In this document: positions 42,436 to 54,423 of the stretch, piece by piece
Position numbering within the stretch: position 1 is the first letter of the stretch
Layout: the number at the start of each line of letters is the position of its first letter
NCBI GenBank assembly: GCA_022495995.1
Contig: JAFEMH010002567.1
Coordinates: 248,001 to 312,000 of the forward strand
Source: Adenophora triphylla var. japonica
Lineage: Eukaryota; Streptophyta; Magnoliopsida; Asterales; Campanulaceae
Length of the DNA: 64,000 nucleotides
Direction: 5' to 3'
Notes under the pieces: generated by a model
The model's input: the letters and a program-made list of their open reading frames with translations, nothing else
What the model was told of the DNA's origin: nothing
Databases searched by the model: none
Translations under genes and position numbers: made by a program

Positions 42436-44479
42436 GAAATTACCAGGGATCGCGCGCCGGGGAAGCGCGGCGAGCGGTTTTCTTTCGCAGGCTTGGGACC
42501 TCGAGTTCGGGAAGGAGAGGAGTTGCCACGCGGTTTTGTATTTTGAGCCCAAACTTTGAAAATGGCTTTGAAAATGTGTCGTTTTGTATTTTGAGCCCAA
42601 ACTTTGGAAATGGTTTTGAAAATGTGTCATTTTGTATTTTGAGCCCAAACTTTGGAAATGGATTTTTAGGACCAGAGATTGTTAGGTTCGAAGGTCACGT
42701 TACGTTTCGGGAAGAGTGTACGGAGGTCACTCGAAATGCCTCGTATGACGAGTCTTTCTACCTTTCTCAAAATTGTGTGCGCGTGTGTGTGTGTTGTATT
42801 TTTGAAAAGGGGGGGATTGAATGAAAAGCTTAATCTTGGTTTGAATGTCAAACATTGATTTATGAAAAAAGCGAGCGTTTGAATGCCAAACGTCGGTTTT
42901 GAGATTTTTAGGAAAAGGGCGTGAGAGACAGGCTTAAATATTTAGTTTTTGAGTGTCAAACGTTGATTTTAAGGAAAAGAGCGTTTGAATGTCAAACGTC
43001 GATTTTTGAGTTGAAGATGAGCGTTTGGAATGCCAAACGTCACTTTTGGGCGTTTTGAAAAGGAGTTCGAGTGACGAACTCCGGTTTTGAACCGGGCATT
43101 ACATTGTTACTTATTTTATGAATGCGATCGACGAGTCGTTTTGCGACTCAGACTTTGATAAATAAATACTATCACATGCCAAATGACTCGGATCGGTAAA
43201 TGACAGTATTTAAAGTACGATATCGACGGAATCAAACGATCCGGACAGTAAAGGTGCGATCGACAAGCCAAACGGCTCGGAGTTGTAAATGTGCATAATT
43301 TAAATGACGGTATCGACGGATCAAATGATCCGGATTTTGTAAATGACTATCACGAACCAAACGGTTCGGACTGTAAAATTGCGATTGACGGATCAAACGA
43401 TCCGGACTGTAAATAATATAAACGTAATAAAATGGGGCCGGAATGCCGTTTTAACCCGAAATTACCAGGGATCGCGCGCCGGGGAAGCGCGGCGAGCGGT
43501 TTTCTTTCGCAGGCTTGGGACCTCGAGTTCGGGAAGGAGAGGAGTTGCCACGCGGTTTTGTATTTTGAGCCCAAACTTTGAAAATGGCTTTGAAAATGTG
43601 TCGTTTTGTATTTTGAGCCCAAAATTTGGAAATGGTTTTGAAAATGTGTCATTTTGTATTTTGAGCCCAAACTTTGGAAATGGATTTTTAGGACCAGAGA
43701 TTGTTAGGTTCGGAGGTCACGTTACATTTCGGGAAGAGTGTACGGAGGTCACTCGAAATGCCTCGTATGACGAGTCTTTCTACCTTTCTCAAAATTGTGT
43801 GCGCGTGTGTGTGTGTTGTATTTTTGAAAAGGGGGGGATTGAATGAAAAGCTTAATCTTGGTTTGAATGTCAAACATTGATTTATGAAAAAAGCGAGCGT
43901 TTGAATGCCAAATGTCGGTTTTGAGATTTTTAGGAAAAGGGCGTGAGAGACAGGCTTAAATATTTAGTTTTTGAGTGTCAAACGTTGATTTTAAGGAAAA
44001 GAGCGTTTGAATGTCAAACGTCGATTTTTGAGTTGAAGATGAGCGTTTGGAATGCCAAACGTCACTTTTGGGCATTTTGAAAAGGAGTTCGAGTGACGAA
44101 CTCCGGTTTTGAACCGGGCATTACATTGTTACTTATTTTATGAATGCGATCGACGAGTCGTTTTGCGACTCAGACTTTGATAAATAAATACTATCACATG
44201 CCAAATGACTCGGATCGGTAAATGACAGTATTTAAAGTACGATATCGACGGAATCAAACGATCCGGACAGTAAAGGTGCGATCGACAAGCCAAACGGCTC
44301 GGAGTTGTAAATGTGCATAATTTAAATGACGGTATCGACGGATCAAATGATCCGGATTTTGTAAATGACTATCACGAACCAAACGGTTCGGACTGTAAAA
44401 TTGCGATTGACGGATCAAACGATCCGGACTGTAAATAATATAAACGTAATAAAATGGGGCCGGAATGCCGTTTTAACCC
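42436..44479. repeat. 1,022-bp tandem duplication within the LTR
   Basis: Two directly adjacent copies of exactly 1,022 bp that differ by only about five substitutions by eye. They include two complete copies of the hairpin array and three copies of the 58-bp TTTTGAGCCCAAACTTTG repeat. The boundary microhomology is GAAATTAC. Confidence 0.95.
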
Positions 44480-44873
44480 GAAATTACTTCTCTTACGGGA
44501 GAGAAGATGATTTTGGGGTAAAACGTATCGGACCCCGTAGACGGCGTTACGTCTACATTTCAATAATTTTGAACTAAACGATTATGGCGCTTGACACGTA
44601 AATCGAGGCAAAACGAGTGTTTAGAGAGAGAGAGAGAGAGTGTTACCTATGGCTAGGGGTTAACTCTTTGACTCGGTGGACATATACGGGATACGGTTTG
44701 GTGTTTAGAAGGATGTTTCGAGTTTGTTTGGTTCTTGTTTAGTCGGAAAATGAGGTTTTCACGCAAATCGAGACAAAACGGGGCTCGAGAGGGGGTAGAT
44801 CAGCCTAGGACCATGGGGTTTGTGAAGAGAGATTATATTTTTTCTTTTTTTTTAAATGTTTTGACAGCCCTTG

Positions 44874-44881
44874 TATTTATA
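44874..44881 (-). promoter_or_regulatory. TATA box of B 5' LTR
   Basis: TATAAATA on the minus strand, same context as 17969-17976. Confidence 0.7.
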
Positions 44882-45407
44882 GGGTGAAAATGCAGAACAG
44901 TTTGGACGGACTCTTATTCATTTTGGGGAGGTTTTTTTGTATTTTGGAAAGTTGGAGGACTTGTTGGCAATTCTGGCTTTTCAAGCAAAACAGTCCAGAC
45001 GGACAGTCATTCAATTTCAAGGGCATTTTGGTCTTTTCACTTTGAAATCTGATTGATGTTGATTGGTGGCCTTTGGCATTTGGCCACGTGCCCCTGTGAC
45101 TCACCTAGGCTAGGGTTTTTGTCCCGTTATTCCCAATTTTGTCCGTTTTTTAAATAACTGTCTGGAAAATGTCCGAAACGCCCCCGAAAAGTGCCGAAAA
45201 GTGCGTTTTTCGAGGAAAGTTGTACTTTTACGTGTGATAACGTGTGTTGAGTACGCTTTGACATCGGGATGCATGGGGCAGTCCTGGGATGTCTCGTTGG
45301 CTTGAGAACGGGGAGCTTAACGGGTTCCGGTTAACCTGGAAAGGGCCAGTTAACGGATTCCGGTTAACTTTTAACGGATTTTAACGATCCGGATTTGGAT
45401 ACTTACA

Positions 45408-45559
45408 GCATCAGATCGGGGTTTTCAAAGTGGCGACTCCGCTGTAGATTTCAATATATGAACCATTCCTTTTGGTCTTACAAATTTTTTGGGTCTAATT
45501 TCCATTTAGCCATTGTTCTTTGAGATCCTTGTATTTGTGTGTTAATAAAATGTGTGTTT
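45408..45559 (+). other. Right flank of B, remnant of another Tat leader
   Basis: Starts with the target duplication GCATC. TTTTCAAAG followed by TGGCGACTCCGCTG (45431-45444) looks like an LTR end plus B-type primer binding site on the plus strand. No ORF. Homology to family C pol begins abruptly near 45560. Confidence 0.5.
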
Positions 45560-47408
45560 CATTACTCACAAGTTTAACATTGATCCTAGCATAAAACCCG
45601 TCCATCAGAAAAGAAGGAAATTCGCACATGAACGCAACCAAATCATAAAGGAAGAAGTTAAATGATTGCTGAAGTCCAAGATGATCAGGGAAGTTGATTA
45701 CCCAAGGTGGTTAGCCAATGTAGTAGTCGTAGAAAAGAAGAATGGCAAATGGCGCGTATGTGTGGATTTTACAGATTTAAACAGAGCATGCCCAAAAGAT
45801 CCCTTTCCCCTACCTCACATTGATTCTCTGGTGGATACAACGGCCGGCCATGACATCCTGACTTTCATGGAAGCTTCTTCAGGATATCAACAAATTCAAA
45901 TGGAACCTTCAGACCAAGAAGACACTACCTTTGTTACCCCTGAAGGTGTATATTGTTATATTGCTATGCCATTCGAACTAAAAAATGCAGGTGCAACTTA
46001 CCAAAGGTTGGTGAACAAGATGTTCAAGGATCAACTTGGAGAAACTATGGAAGTTTACATCGACGATATGGTGGTGAAGTCGAAGCACATTGAAGATCAT
46101 GTTGAACATCTTAAGGAAGCATTTGACATATTGGAAGCCTTCAACATGAAGCTTAATCCCTCAAAATGCAATTTTGGAGTTAGAGCTGGAAAATTCCTTG
46201 GGTATATCGTAACCAAGAGGGCCATAGAAGCAAGTCCTGAGCAGATCAAAGCTATCACCAACTTGGAGTCACCCAGAACCATTAAGGACGTACAGAGGCT
46301 TACAGGCAGGGTGGTAGCTCTCAACAGGTTTATCTCTAAATCTTCTGACAAAAGAAGGCTGTTTTACGATGTACTCAGGAAGAATAAGTTATTCCAATGG
46401 ACAAAAGAACATGAAGCAGCCTTCATCCAACTAAAGGAGTATCTCATAACTCCACCATTGTTGTCCAAACTTGAGCAAGGAGAACCCTTGTTCGGTATCT
46501 GAAAATTCAGTTAGTGCAGTCTTGGCCAAAGAACAAGATGGTACACAACATCCTATATATTACGTAAGTAAGTCCTTACTTGATGCAGAAACCAAGTACT
46601 CTCATCTCGAAAAATTAATACTTGCTTTAATTACTGCTTCTACAAAATTACACCATTATTTTGAAACCCATGTTATTATTGTCAAGACTAACTATCCTAT
46701 TAGAAGCGCGATGAGAAAACCTGAGATGTCGGGTAGGATGGACAAATGGTCAGTACAACTTAGTACTTATGACATACAATATGAAGCAAGGATTGCTATC
46801 ATGTCACAAGCTTTGGCAGACTTCATGGCAGATTTCAACCCCAACTTTCAGCTCAAAGGTTAACTTGAAGTCCAGCAACTTGAAGGCATTGGCTCTCCTA
46901 GGTATTGGACGCTATACACAGACGGTGCTTCAAATACTAGAGGCATGGGTTTGGGAATCGTCCTGAAGTCGTCTCAAGGGGACCTTATCCCGCAAGCTGT
47001 GGCTTGTGAGTTCAAGGCAACAAACAACGAAGCGGAATATGAAGCTCTCATTATGGGATTGACCACAACTTTAAATCTAAATGTTAAGTATATTAATGTA
47101 TTCAGTGATTCCTTGTTATTGGTTAACCACTTCAATGGATCTTATACATCTAAACAAGCCAAGATGACAAGTTATCTTCATCATGTTAAGATGTTAGCTG
47201 GGCAGTTTGCAGACTTCACTTTCGAACAGATTACGCAAGAAGAAAATACTGAAGCAGATGCCTTAGCCAACCTAGGTTCAAGTTGCAAAAGTATGCTGAA
47301 AAACATCATCCTCATCATCCACGTCATGCATACAGCCTATCAATCTTAGACGGCGTGAGAATTCGGAGAAATTGGAATGCAGTCCACCTCAAGTTGTACT
47401 TCATGTAA
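45560..47408 (+). pseudogene. Element C pol: RT, RNase H, archaeal RNase H; integrase deleted
   Basis: RT begins at ITHKFNIDPSIKPVHQKRR. A stop lies at 45661, then MIREVDYPRWLANVVVVEKK and CVDFTDLNRACPKDPFPLPH, the active site YIDDM (near 46060, intact) and GYIVTKRAIEASPEQIKAI. A deletion and stop lie near 46500. RNase H follows (YYVSKSLLDAETKYSHLEKL), and the archaeal RNase H runs from WTLYTDGASN near 46910 to ADALANLGSS near 47275. At about 47340 the frame jumps straight to the last residues of pol (LSILDGVRI...NAVHLKLYFM-stop), so the whole integrase is missing. Family C is closely related to family A. Confidence 0.9.
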
Positions 47409-47512
47409 GTTGCGACTTATCTGTTTTCGTTCCAAGGATCAGGTATGATTCATTATACTTTATTTCAATTTAATTTATATATCTCGAACTCTTACTGACT
47501 TAATCATCGAAG

Positions 47513-47535
47513 GGGTGTTAGCCAAGCTAACACTC
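47513..47535. other. Conserved palindrome after pol of C
   Basis: GGGTGTTAGCC, A, AGCTAACACTC: the third copy of the post-pol palindrome, followed by ACCCTAACATGTTTCTATTTTGCAAG. Located about 105 bp after the pol stop. Confidence 0.75.
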
Positions 47536-48326
47536 ACCCTAACATGTTTCTATTTTGCAAGATGGTTTAGAATTCATATTCAAGACAATACAATCAACTT
47601 GTCCAAATCAGGTTATAAAGTAATCCAAGGAGATGGAGAAATGTGTCAGGCCATGGAAACATGAAATCCTTACGCAACCCGTTTTCAGGTTACTGCATGC
47701 TGAGTCAAATTTATACCTATTCAATACCTACACTCAAGGAAAACATCTAAGGTATTTAACTTTCTAGGGTTTAAAGAGTTTACATCTTTCTCAAGTTATT
47801 AAGGTTATTTACACCTTTGCCTGGCGCACATTTTTCATGTTTTAGTTAAGCAGTAGGTGGGCCAATATGTCACGTACATATTGATTACCTTCTTACACTT
47901 AATTAAAATTATGAACTAAAGTTGAAATCATTGGTTGTAACATTAACATGTTACCAAACGAACACAAGAGTAAAAGGCCAAACGTCTTTTCATTTCAAAA
48001 TTGTAGCATGAACTAGCTACACATGCCATTTCGTACAAAGTTTTCAGAAATATTTCCAAGTTGTAACATCAAACTTGTTATATCCAAAAGTCCAATTTTT
48101 AATCGAGTACATCCAAAAACATGTCCAAATGGACGTGCACAAAACCTTACATCCTAAAGAGTATCCATTACCTAAAAACGAGGACAAATCCCTCGGCAAA
48201 AAATCAAGTTGATAAAACCATAAAGTTGTTTTCGAGGACACCCCCTATCTCAAAAGCAACATTCTTACCCTTTTCTACTTTTTCTCCTTCTTAAGTCTCA
48301 CCAACCTATTCTATCTTCTCTATATC
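47536..48326. other. Spacer between pol and antisense ORF of C
   Basis: AT-rich, no supported ORF. Position equals the A1 and A2 spacers. Confidence 0.45.
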
Positions 48327-49080
48327 TCACATCTTAGAGTTTACTTCGTCAGTTTCTTCACTTGCGATCCTCTTTAAGGCTGCATACTCCTCCTCCAGGT
48401 TCCAATTTGTGTGCTTATCAGCTTGATATTCCTTGATCATCTCAATCCTAGCCTCAAAAACTGACCTGGCTGCCTCAGCCACCATGTCATCGCGGAGAAT
48501 CTCCATCTCTTTGGAATGTCTCCTACCAGCTTTGGCAGCTCTAATCACCCATTATGTAAACTCCCTGTCCTTCCTCTCTATCTTTTCATTCTTCTCTTTC
48601 AACATCTCGAAGGTCTCTTTAAGATCTTCCTCAAATTCCATCCTATCCATAAGCACAGTGTCTGCTTTCATTCCACAGCCTGATCTCTCTAGCCATCATC
48701 TTAATGACAGCTACAGCCTATTATGAGGAGTAACGGTGTTTGATCAAAATGAGGATATATTCATACAATACCAAAGTAACATCTTACCTTATTCTCAAGA
48801 TCCTCTTCGCTTGGTACTGCCTCCTCTACTTCTTGTCCTATTTTTCTATTCATCCTCGCTTTTTCACCAGTCTCCAACCGAGGCATCGAAGACCCGCTTT
48901 CTCCAGCCTTCACCTTGCTCCTATACTTAGCTACTATGTCACTCGCTGCAAACCTAGGTCTTGAACGAATCACTACAAAAATAAAAATCAATATATCAGC
49001 ACATATATGGATTCCAGGCGCAAAATCAAACTAGAAGGGAGCTCACCAAACGACATTCTATGGCTTTAAGAAAATTGACA
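48327..49080 (-). pseudogene. Antisense ORF remnant of element C, coiled-coil part
   Basis: Minus-strand blocks 48991-48761 (RSRPRFAASDIVAKYRSKVK, EEVEEAVPSEEDLEN-like QEVEEAVPSEEDLENK) and 48548-48327 (RHSKEMEILRDDMVAEAARS, IKEYQADKHTNWNLEEEYAA). The pattern M-E-x-x-x-A-D-K-H-x-N/E-W-x-x-E resembles exon 4 of the A antisense ORFs (MMEEFQDGKHAEWDIEQ). Intron-like AG/GT borders are present near 48970 and 48770. Only the C-terminal exons remain; the 5' part is cut by the junction with D. Confidence 0.6.
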
Positions 49081-49212
49081 ACTTTATTTTTCAAATGCTT
49101 TTCGAAGAGGATTCGGCAGTTAGAAGGTCAAAACTACAAATATTTCCCGGTAACCTTAATCTTTTTTCCGTGACAACCAAGCCAAACTGCTCCACCTTAT
49201 ATAGAAAAAAAA

Positions 49213-49860
49213 CCTATTACCACAGTCACCGTCCTGCAATTCTCTCAGCACCTCTTCAGCTTGGTCCGATTCTAGGCACCTCAAGTACATACCTGAGAAG
49301 GACATTCTAAACAAAACATTATTAATTAAAATGAATCGTGATACCTTTATCCTAAAAGACCTTGGATTTTTCACGTCAACTGGGATTGTGCTATTTTTCA
49401 AGTACTGGATTATGGGTAACGTCCATGATGCGGTGCTGTTGATAGGCATGATCACGGCATCGAGTTGTTCATTGAATTGGCACGTTTCAATTTTGTCAAT
49501 GGCAGGATGCAAGATATGGATGATAGGGATTTTATTATTCAACATGCTCCTGCAACTTGAATCTAAATTGGCCAGGGCATCTGCTTTAGTATTTTCCTCT
49601 CGTGGGATCTGTTCAAAGACGAAGTCTTCAAATTGTCCAGCTAGCAACTTAACATATTGGAGATAAATTATCATTTTAACCTGCTTAGCTATTTAAGATC
49701 CATTGAAGTGGTTAACTAATAAAAGGGAATCAATAAATACGTTAATATGTTTAACATTTAAATTCAAGGCAATAATTAATCCCATAATGAGAGCTTCATA
49801 CTCAGCCTCATTATTCATTGCTTTGAACTCACAAGCCACAGCTTGGGGAATGAGATCTCC
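49213..49860 (-). pseudogene. Element D archaeal RNase H and integrase start
   Basis: Begins after KSP-stop at 49861 (a CTA on the plus strand). GDLIPQAVACEF, NNEAEYEALIMG and DSLLLVNHFN lie before 49674, and QFEDFVFEQIPREENTKADA follows. Then comes the linker to integrase (SRFILINNVLFRMSFSGMYL, ESDQAEEVLRELQDGDCGN), ending at the junction. Confidence 0.85.
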
Positions 49861-51470
49861 CTAAGGGGATTTTAGGACGATTCCTAAACCTGTGCCCCTA
49901 GCGTTCGAAGCTCCATCTGTGTACAGTGTCCAATATCTAGGAGAACCAAGGCCTTCAAGTTGTTGGACTTCAAGTTCAACTTCAAGCTGCAAGCTGGGAC
50001 TGAAATTGGCCACAAAGTCTGCCAAAGCTTGCGACTTGATGGCAGTCCTTGATTCATATTGTATGTCATAAGTACTAAGTTGTATTGACCATTTAGCCAT
50101 CCTACCTGACATCTCAGGTTTTCTCATCACGCTTCTGATAGGATAGTTAGTCTTGACAATAATAACATGAGTTTCAAAGTAATGGCTTAATTTTATGGAA
50201 GCAGTGATTAAAGCGAGTATTAATTTTTCAAGATGAGAATACCTGGTTTTGGCATCAAGTAGAGACTTACTTACGTAATAAACGGGATGTTGGGCAACTT
50301 CCTGCTCTCTAGACAATACGGCGCTAACCGAAGTTTCAGAAACTGCGAGGTAGAGGAACAACGGTTCTTCTGGTTTAGGTTTAGACAATAATGGCAGGGT
50401 TGTGAGGTATTCTTTAAGTTGGAGAAAAGCTGCTTCATGCTCACTGGTCCATTGGAACAACTTGTTCTTTCGAAGTACCTCGTAAAACAACTTTCATTTG
50501 TCAGAAGACTTGGAGATGAACCGATTGAGGGCTGCTACTATGCCTGTAAGCCGCTGCACATCCTTAACAGTTTTGGGTGATTCCAAGTTGATAATATATT
50601 TGATCTGCTCGTGACTTGCTTCAATGCCTCTCTTAGTCACGATATAGCCAAGGAATTTGCCAGCCTTCACTCCGAAGTGACACTTCAATGGGTTGAGCTT
50701 CATGTTAAAAGCTTCTAGGATGTCAAATGCCTCTCTGAGGTGTTCAACATGATCATCCATGCGTTTTGATTTTACTACCATGTCGTCGATGTAGACTTCC
50801 ATAGTTTTCCCAAGTTGATCTTTGAACATTTTGTTCACCAACATCTAGTAAGTCGCTCCTGCATTTTTCAGTCCAAATGGCATAGCAATGTAACAATATA
50901 TACTTCGAGGGTGATGAAGGCGGTGTCTTCTTGATCTGATGGTTCCATCTGGATTTGTTGATACCCTGAGGAGGCGTCCATGAAAGTTAGGATGTTGTGA
51001 CCAGCCGTTGCGTCCACCAAAGAGTCAATATGAGGCAAAGGGAAGGGATCCTTTGGATAGGCCCTGCTGAGGTCTGTGAAATCCACACATACACGCCACT
51101 TGCCATTCTTCTTTTCAATGACTACTACGTTGGCCAACCACCTGGGGTAATCAACCTCTCTGATCATCTTGGCTTTCAGAAACCGTGCAACTTCTTCTTT
51201 TATAATTTGGTTGCGTTCATGTGCAAAATTCCTCCTCTTCTGGTGAATAGGTTTGATAGTAGGGTCAACGTTCAACTTGTGTGTGATGATATCCTTGCTA
51301 ATCCCTTTCATGTCTTCATGCTTCCAAGAAAAACAACTGGCTCTAGTTTTCAAGAATTCGACTATGCTATCTTCAACTTCAGGAGGGATATCAGCTCCTA
51401 ATAACACCTTGACATCGGGATTGGAGGGGTCAAGCTGAATTTCTTTAATGTCGCTTTTCGCCACTTCCAA
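49861..51470 (-). pseudogene. Element D reverse transcriptase and RNase H
   Basis: 51470-50868: linker (SNPDVKVLLGADIPPEVEDS, SCFSWKHEDMKGISKDIITH), RT fingers (KMIREVDYPRWLANVVVIEK), CVDFTDLSRAYPKDPFPLPH and LTFMDASSGYQQIQ. A frameshift lies near 50910. 50844-50494: MEVYIDDMVVKSK (active site intact), GYIVTKRGIEAS, and a stop at 50494. 50490-49861: connection and RNase H (YYVSKSLLDAKTRYSHLEKL, MSGRMAKWSIQLSTYDIQ). Close to element C. Confidence 0.9.
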
Positions 51471-51503
51471 GACATCTCGTGCCTTTTCCTTTATTTCCTA
51501 TGC

Positions 51504-52496
51504 CTACCTGGGGATGCTTGTTGCCTTCATGGATACCTTATAACATTCTTTTGCTGTTTGTTGGTCACCTTTTACCTTGACAATTCCCCAATGTGTGGGC
51601 AACTTGATACATTGGTGGTAAGTTGATGGGATCGCCTTCATGTTTTGGATCCAGGGCCTTCCCAAAATGATGTTATAAGATGACTTGCATTCAATAAAGC
51701 AGAATTTCTCCATGGAGTGTACTCCTTCCGCATAAATGGGCAATTTTATTTCTCCGTAAGTATGCTTGATCTCTCCACTGAACCCGACTAGAACGAAAGA
51801 GCTTCTAGTAACATACTCAAGAGGGATATCCATACTTGCTAAACTGTCAGTGGTTACTATATTGACGGAGCTTCCATTGTCAATCAAGATGCGCTTCACC
51901 AAACAATTGGCCACATGTAGAGTGACAACAAGTGCATCATGATGTGGGTCTAAGATGTCACCCTTGTCGTCTTCATCGAACGTGATTTCCTGGACACTCT
52001 CCTTCACTGATGGTCTAGTTGGTAAACTCAACCTATCTTCCTTAGATTCTGAAGCATGACACTTGGCGGCGGAGTAGGAAGTATCACATATGTCTGATCC
52101 TCCACTGATCATATTGACCACTTTGGTTAGGACTGGAGGATTTGGTGGGTTCTCTACCTGTGGCTCCTGGTTGTCATTTCATCCACGCCATTTTCCCAAT
52201 AGTTCTTTGAGGAAACCCTTAGACAAGAGGTGGCTAATTTCCTTTCATAGAGCAATGCAATTCTCAATGGTATGCTCAAAATTCTCGTGGTAAGCACACC
52301 ATTTGGATTTGTCTTTCCAACCGGAGAGTTTTTCAGACTTTTTAGGCCATCTTACCTTCTCACCCAGGTTGTCCATGGCGTGTATGAGTCCTGCAATGTC
52401 AACAGAGAAACAGTAGTCATCTATTTTAGGGTAAGGTAATTCATCTTCGTTAGCATTATCAATAACAACATTAATACTAGAATGATAAGGTTTAGA
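51504..52496 (-). pseudogene. Element D zinc knuckle and aspartic protease
   Basis: 52496-52122 is degenerate but shows WCAYHENFEHTIENC (zinc knuckle C-X2-H-X4-H-X4-C) near 52300. The protease 52121-51504 has VKRILIDNGSSVNIVTTDSL (D-N-G-S active site), YNIILGRPWIQNMKAIPSTY and HQCIKLPTHWG. 205 codons without a stop, the usual size for this protease plus spacer. Confidence 0.88.
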
Positions 52497-53828
52497 TTAG
52501 GGTTTGCCCCTATTAGATTTGGAATGGGATGTTTCCATCTTGCCACCCGAATGTTCGGGAGTGACGGTCCTTTTAGCTGCTTTCTCTTGCATCAACTTGT
52601 CTTCTTCCAGCCTAATGAATTTTATGGCTCTCGTCCTGACTTCTTCGAGTCTTCTGCAAGGAGTCATTACTAGTTCCTCATAATAGGGGGAATCTTTCTT
52701 GAGTCCCATCCTGAAGGCTTCTGTTGCAGTAGACATATCCATGTTGGGGATGTCGACAACTTCTTTGTTAAACCTGCTCAAGTAGTCCTTCAAGGATTCA
52801 TCAGGCTGTTGGACAATCTTGTATAAATCGCTGGTTAGTTTTTCAAAGACTCTATTGCAAGAAAATTGATTAGTAAACATATTAATGAGTTGAGAGTAGG
52901 ATCCAATAGAGCCTAGGGGCTGATTGATGAGCCAACGTAGTGCTGCCTCTGTCAGGGTGGATCCAAACCCCCTACAAAGGCAGGCTTCCTTGAATTGCAA
53001 GGGGATATGAATCACGTCCATCTTCTCCTGGTACAAAGCAATGTGCTCTAGGGGATCGATTGTCCCATCGTACTGCTTCATATGTGGAACGGTGATCTTT
53101 TTTGGTATCACCATGTTGGCAATAGCTGGGCTAAAACGTGACTCATTGTAACAAGTTGGAGTGGCTTGATGGTATGGCAGGGTAATCCCAGGCACGTTCA
53201 CCACCATTTCTCTCAATTCTTGTAACTGTTGGTTCACCGTATTTCCTGTATCAGGGTTAGCAGCAACATAAAAAGTATTAAAATCAATTTGAGGGTTAGC
53301 ACTCCCTGTTGGCCTAAGAGGAATGGGTGTCACGTGAGTTGCTGCAGTGGATTGGCCAGCTTTAGGACTGGTGATCACACTGTTATTAGATGCACTGATC
53401 ATCGGTATGAACCCTACATTATCAGTCAATACCCCCGTGTCCCTATCAAAGGTGAGCCTCCTGGGTTGGATTGGGGAGAACAAGATGGAACCCACAGTGG
53501 GATATACGCCTTGGAATGCCCCAGGCTGCTCTTATAGATGTGATCCAGATGGCCCAGATTGTAGGCCAGATACTTCACATTGCAACCTGGTAAAATTATT
53601 CGTGAGCATGTTGGAAGTATCGGTCTGCAGCATCACCTGGCACCTTAACTCGGCCATTGTATCTGTCAAGCTAGACAGGACATCAGCTGGGATTCCCTGT
53701 GTAGGTGCACCAGAGGACCCTCCTTGGTTTTGGATCATGATGGTAGTGGTACCAACATTTTGGCCTGAGGTAGCAGTTTTGGCGGTGGCTCCTACTGAGG
53801 TCACGGCGGATGACATTCCGGTGGACAT
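52497..53828 (-). pseudogene. Element D gag
   Basis: Start at ATG 53828 (MSTGMSSAVTSVGATAKTAT), 35 bp after the PBS, with a coiled region SSLTDTMAELRCQVML. A stop lies at 53532. 53495-52497 holds the capsid: SRFSPAIANMVIPKKITVPH, MKQYDGTIDPLEHIALYQEK, CLCRGFGSTLTEAALRWL, SLKDYLSRFNKEVVDIPNMD, AFRMGLKKDSPYYEELVM. It is the most complete gag of the family A/C type here and shows what is missing in A1. Confidence 0.9.
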
Positions 53829-53862
53829 CTTGAGTATCTTCAATTAATCAAAAGACCAATGG

Positions 53863-53880
53863 GCCCCTCGGTGGGCGCCA
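53863..53880 (-). other. Primer binding site of D
   Basis: TGGCGCCCACCGAGGGGC on the minus strand, three bases from the LTR; identical to A1. Confidence 0.85.
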
Positions 53881-53883
53881 AAT

Positions 53884-54423
53884 TGTTTAGGTCAAATTCA
53901 AGCAATTCAACTTCAAAGGAAAAGATAGGGCACACTGGAATATGACAATGTAAATTCAAGATGTGTCGACAAGAATTTTAACGAGGAAAGCCCTTGAAAA
54001 ACTTGTTCGCCGACATAAAACCTCGGAACAATGGAGTTTATTAGGTTTGTTATGGTAGAGAGAACATAGAGATACAATGTGAGTTCTTATCTAAGTCCTT
54101 GAGTGTGTGTTTTTACAGGTGTTTCATGCTTAAATACAAATGGAAATAATGACCATAACAAGGTAAATACAATCCCTTCTTTGGTGCCACAAATCTCGCA
54201 CGTGGTTTTAACGTTGTGATTTTAACAAGGGGATATTTGTTGACAGCCTCTTCTCTTGACTCGGTCCATAACGTTGGCGAGGTCCAATGAGCGGTTCCTA
54301 TAATTTCTCCCTTCAATAATTACTGTCAATGTGTTGAGTCTTTCAAGTTGCGCAGCCAAGTTGTCATTACAGGATGATAAATCAAGATGTAACATGTTGT
54401 TTGTGGATTTTACATCCCGAACA
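53884..54423 (-). repeat. 5' LTR of element D
   Basis: 540 bp, TGTTTAGGTC at left and ATCCCGAACA at right. Internal segment AACGAGGAAAGCCCTTGA is shared with A1 LTRs. The right flank is AATAC. No second LTR is present, so the borders rest on PBS position and TG...CA ends. Confidence 0.8.

Larger units (their letters stand above)
16572..45407 (-). mobile_element. Complete giant Tat retrotransposon B (28.8 kb)
   Basis: A full-length element on the minus strand. LTRs are 16572-18502 and 42435-45407 (TG...CA on both strands), with flanks GCATT at left and GCATC at right (4 of 5 match). The PBS lies two bases inside the right LTR. On the minus strand the order is 5' LTR, PBS, leader, gag, protease 1, unknown linker, protease 2, RT, RNase H, archaeal RNase H, integrase, two antisense genes (DUF7745-like and plant mobile domain), repeat-rich 3' UTR, 3' LTR. 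Without the two later insertions (hAT 23048-24864, solo LTR 29923-32572) it is about 24.4 kb, the size range of Ogre-like Tat elements. Stops and shifts are found in every domain. Confidence 0.92.
42435..45407 (-). repeat. 5' LTR of element B with internal tandem duplication
   Basis: 2,973 bp, TGAAATTACC...TACTTACA. It equals the left LTR (1,931 bp) plus one extra 1,022-bp unit: 42436-43457 is repeated at 43458-44479. GAAATTAC stands at 42436, 43458 and 44480, marking the duplication borders. The right flank is GCATC. TATAAATA lies on the minus strand at 44881-44874. Confidence 0.93.
49213..54423 (-). mobile_element. 3'-truncated Tat retrotransposon D (family C)
   Basis: Minus-strand element with 5' LTR 53884-54423, PBS, gag, protease, RT, RNase H and archaeal RNase H, cut just after the start of the integrase zinc finger (DGDCGN, near 49217). 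It has no 3' LTR. It meets element C in tail-to-tail orientation. The RT-RNase H part (51200-49380) is an inverted copy of 45665-47300 with high similarity. Confidence 0.88.

Noticed and set aside
42543..43846. Repeated ORFs with the FxNGFENVSFCILSPNF pattern in the LTR
   Set aside because: They arise from the 58-bp nucleotide repeat in the LTR and run on either strand; no sign of a real protein.
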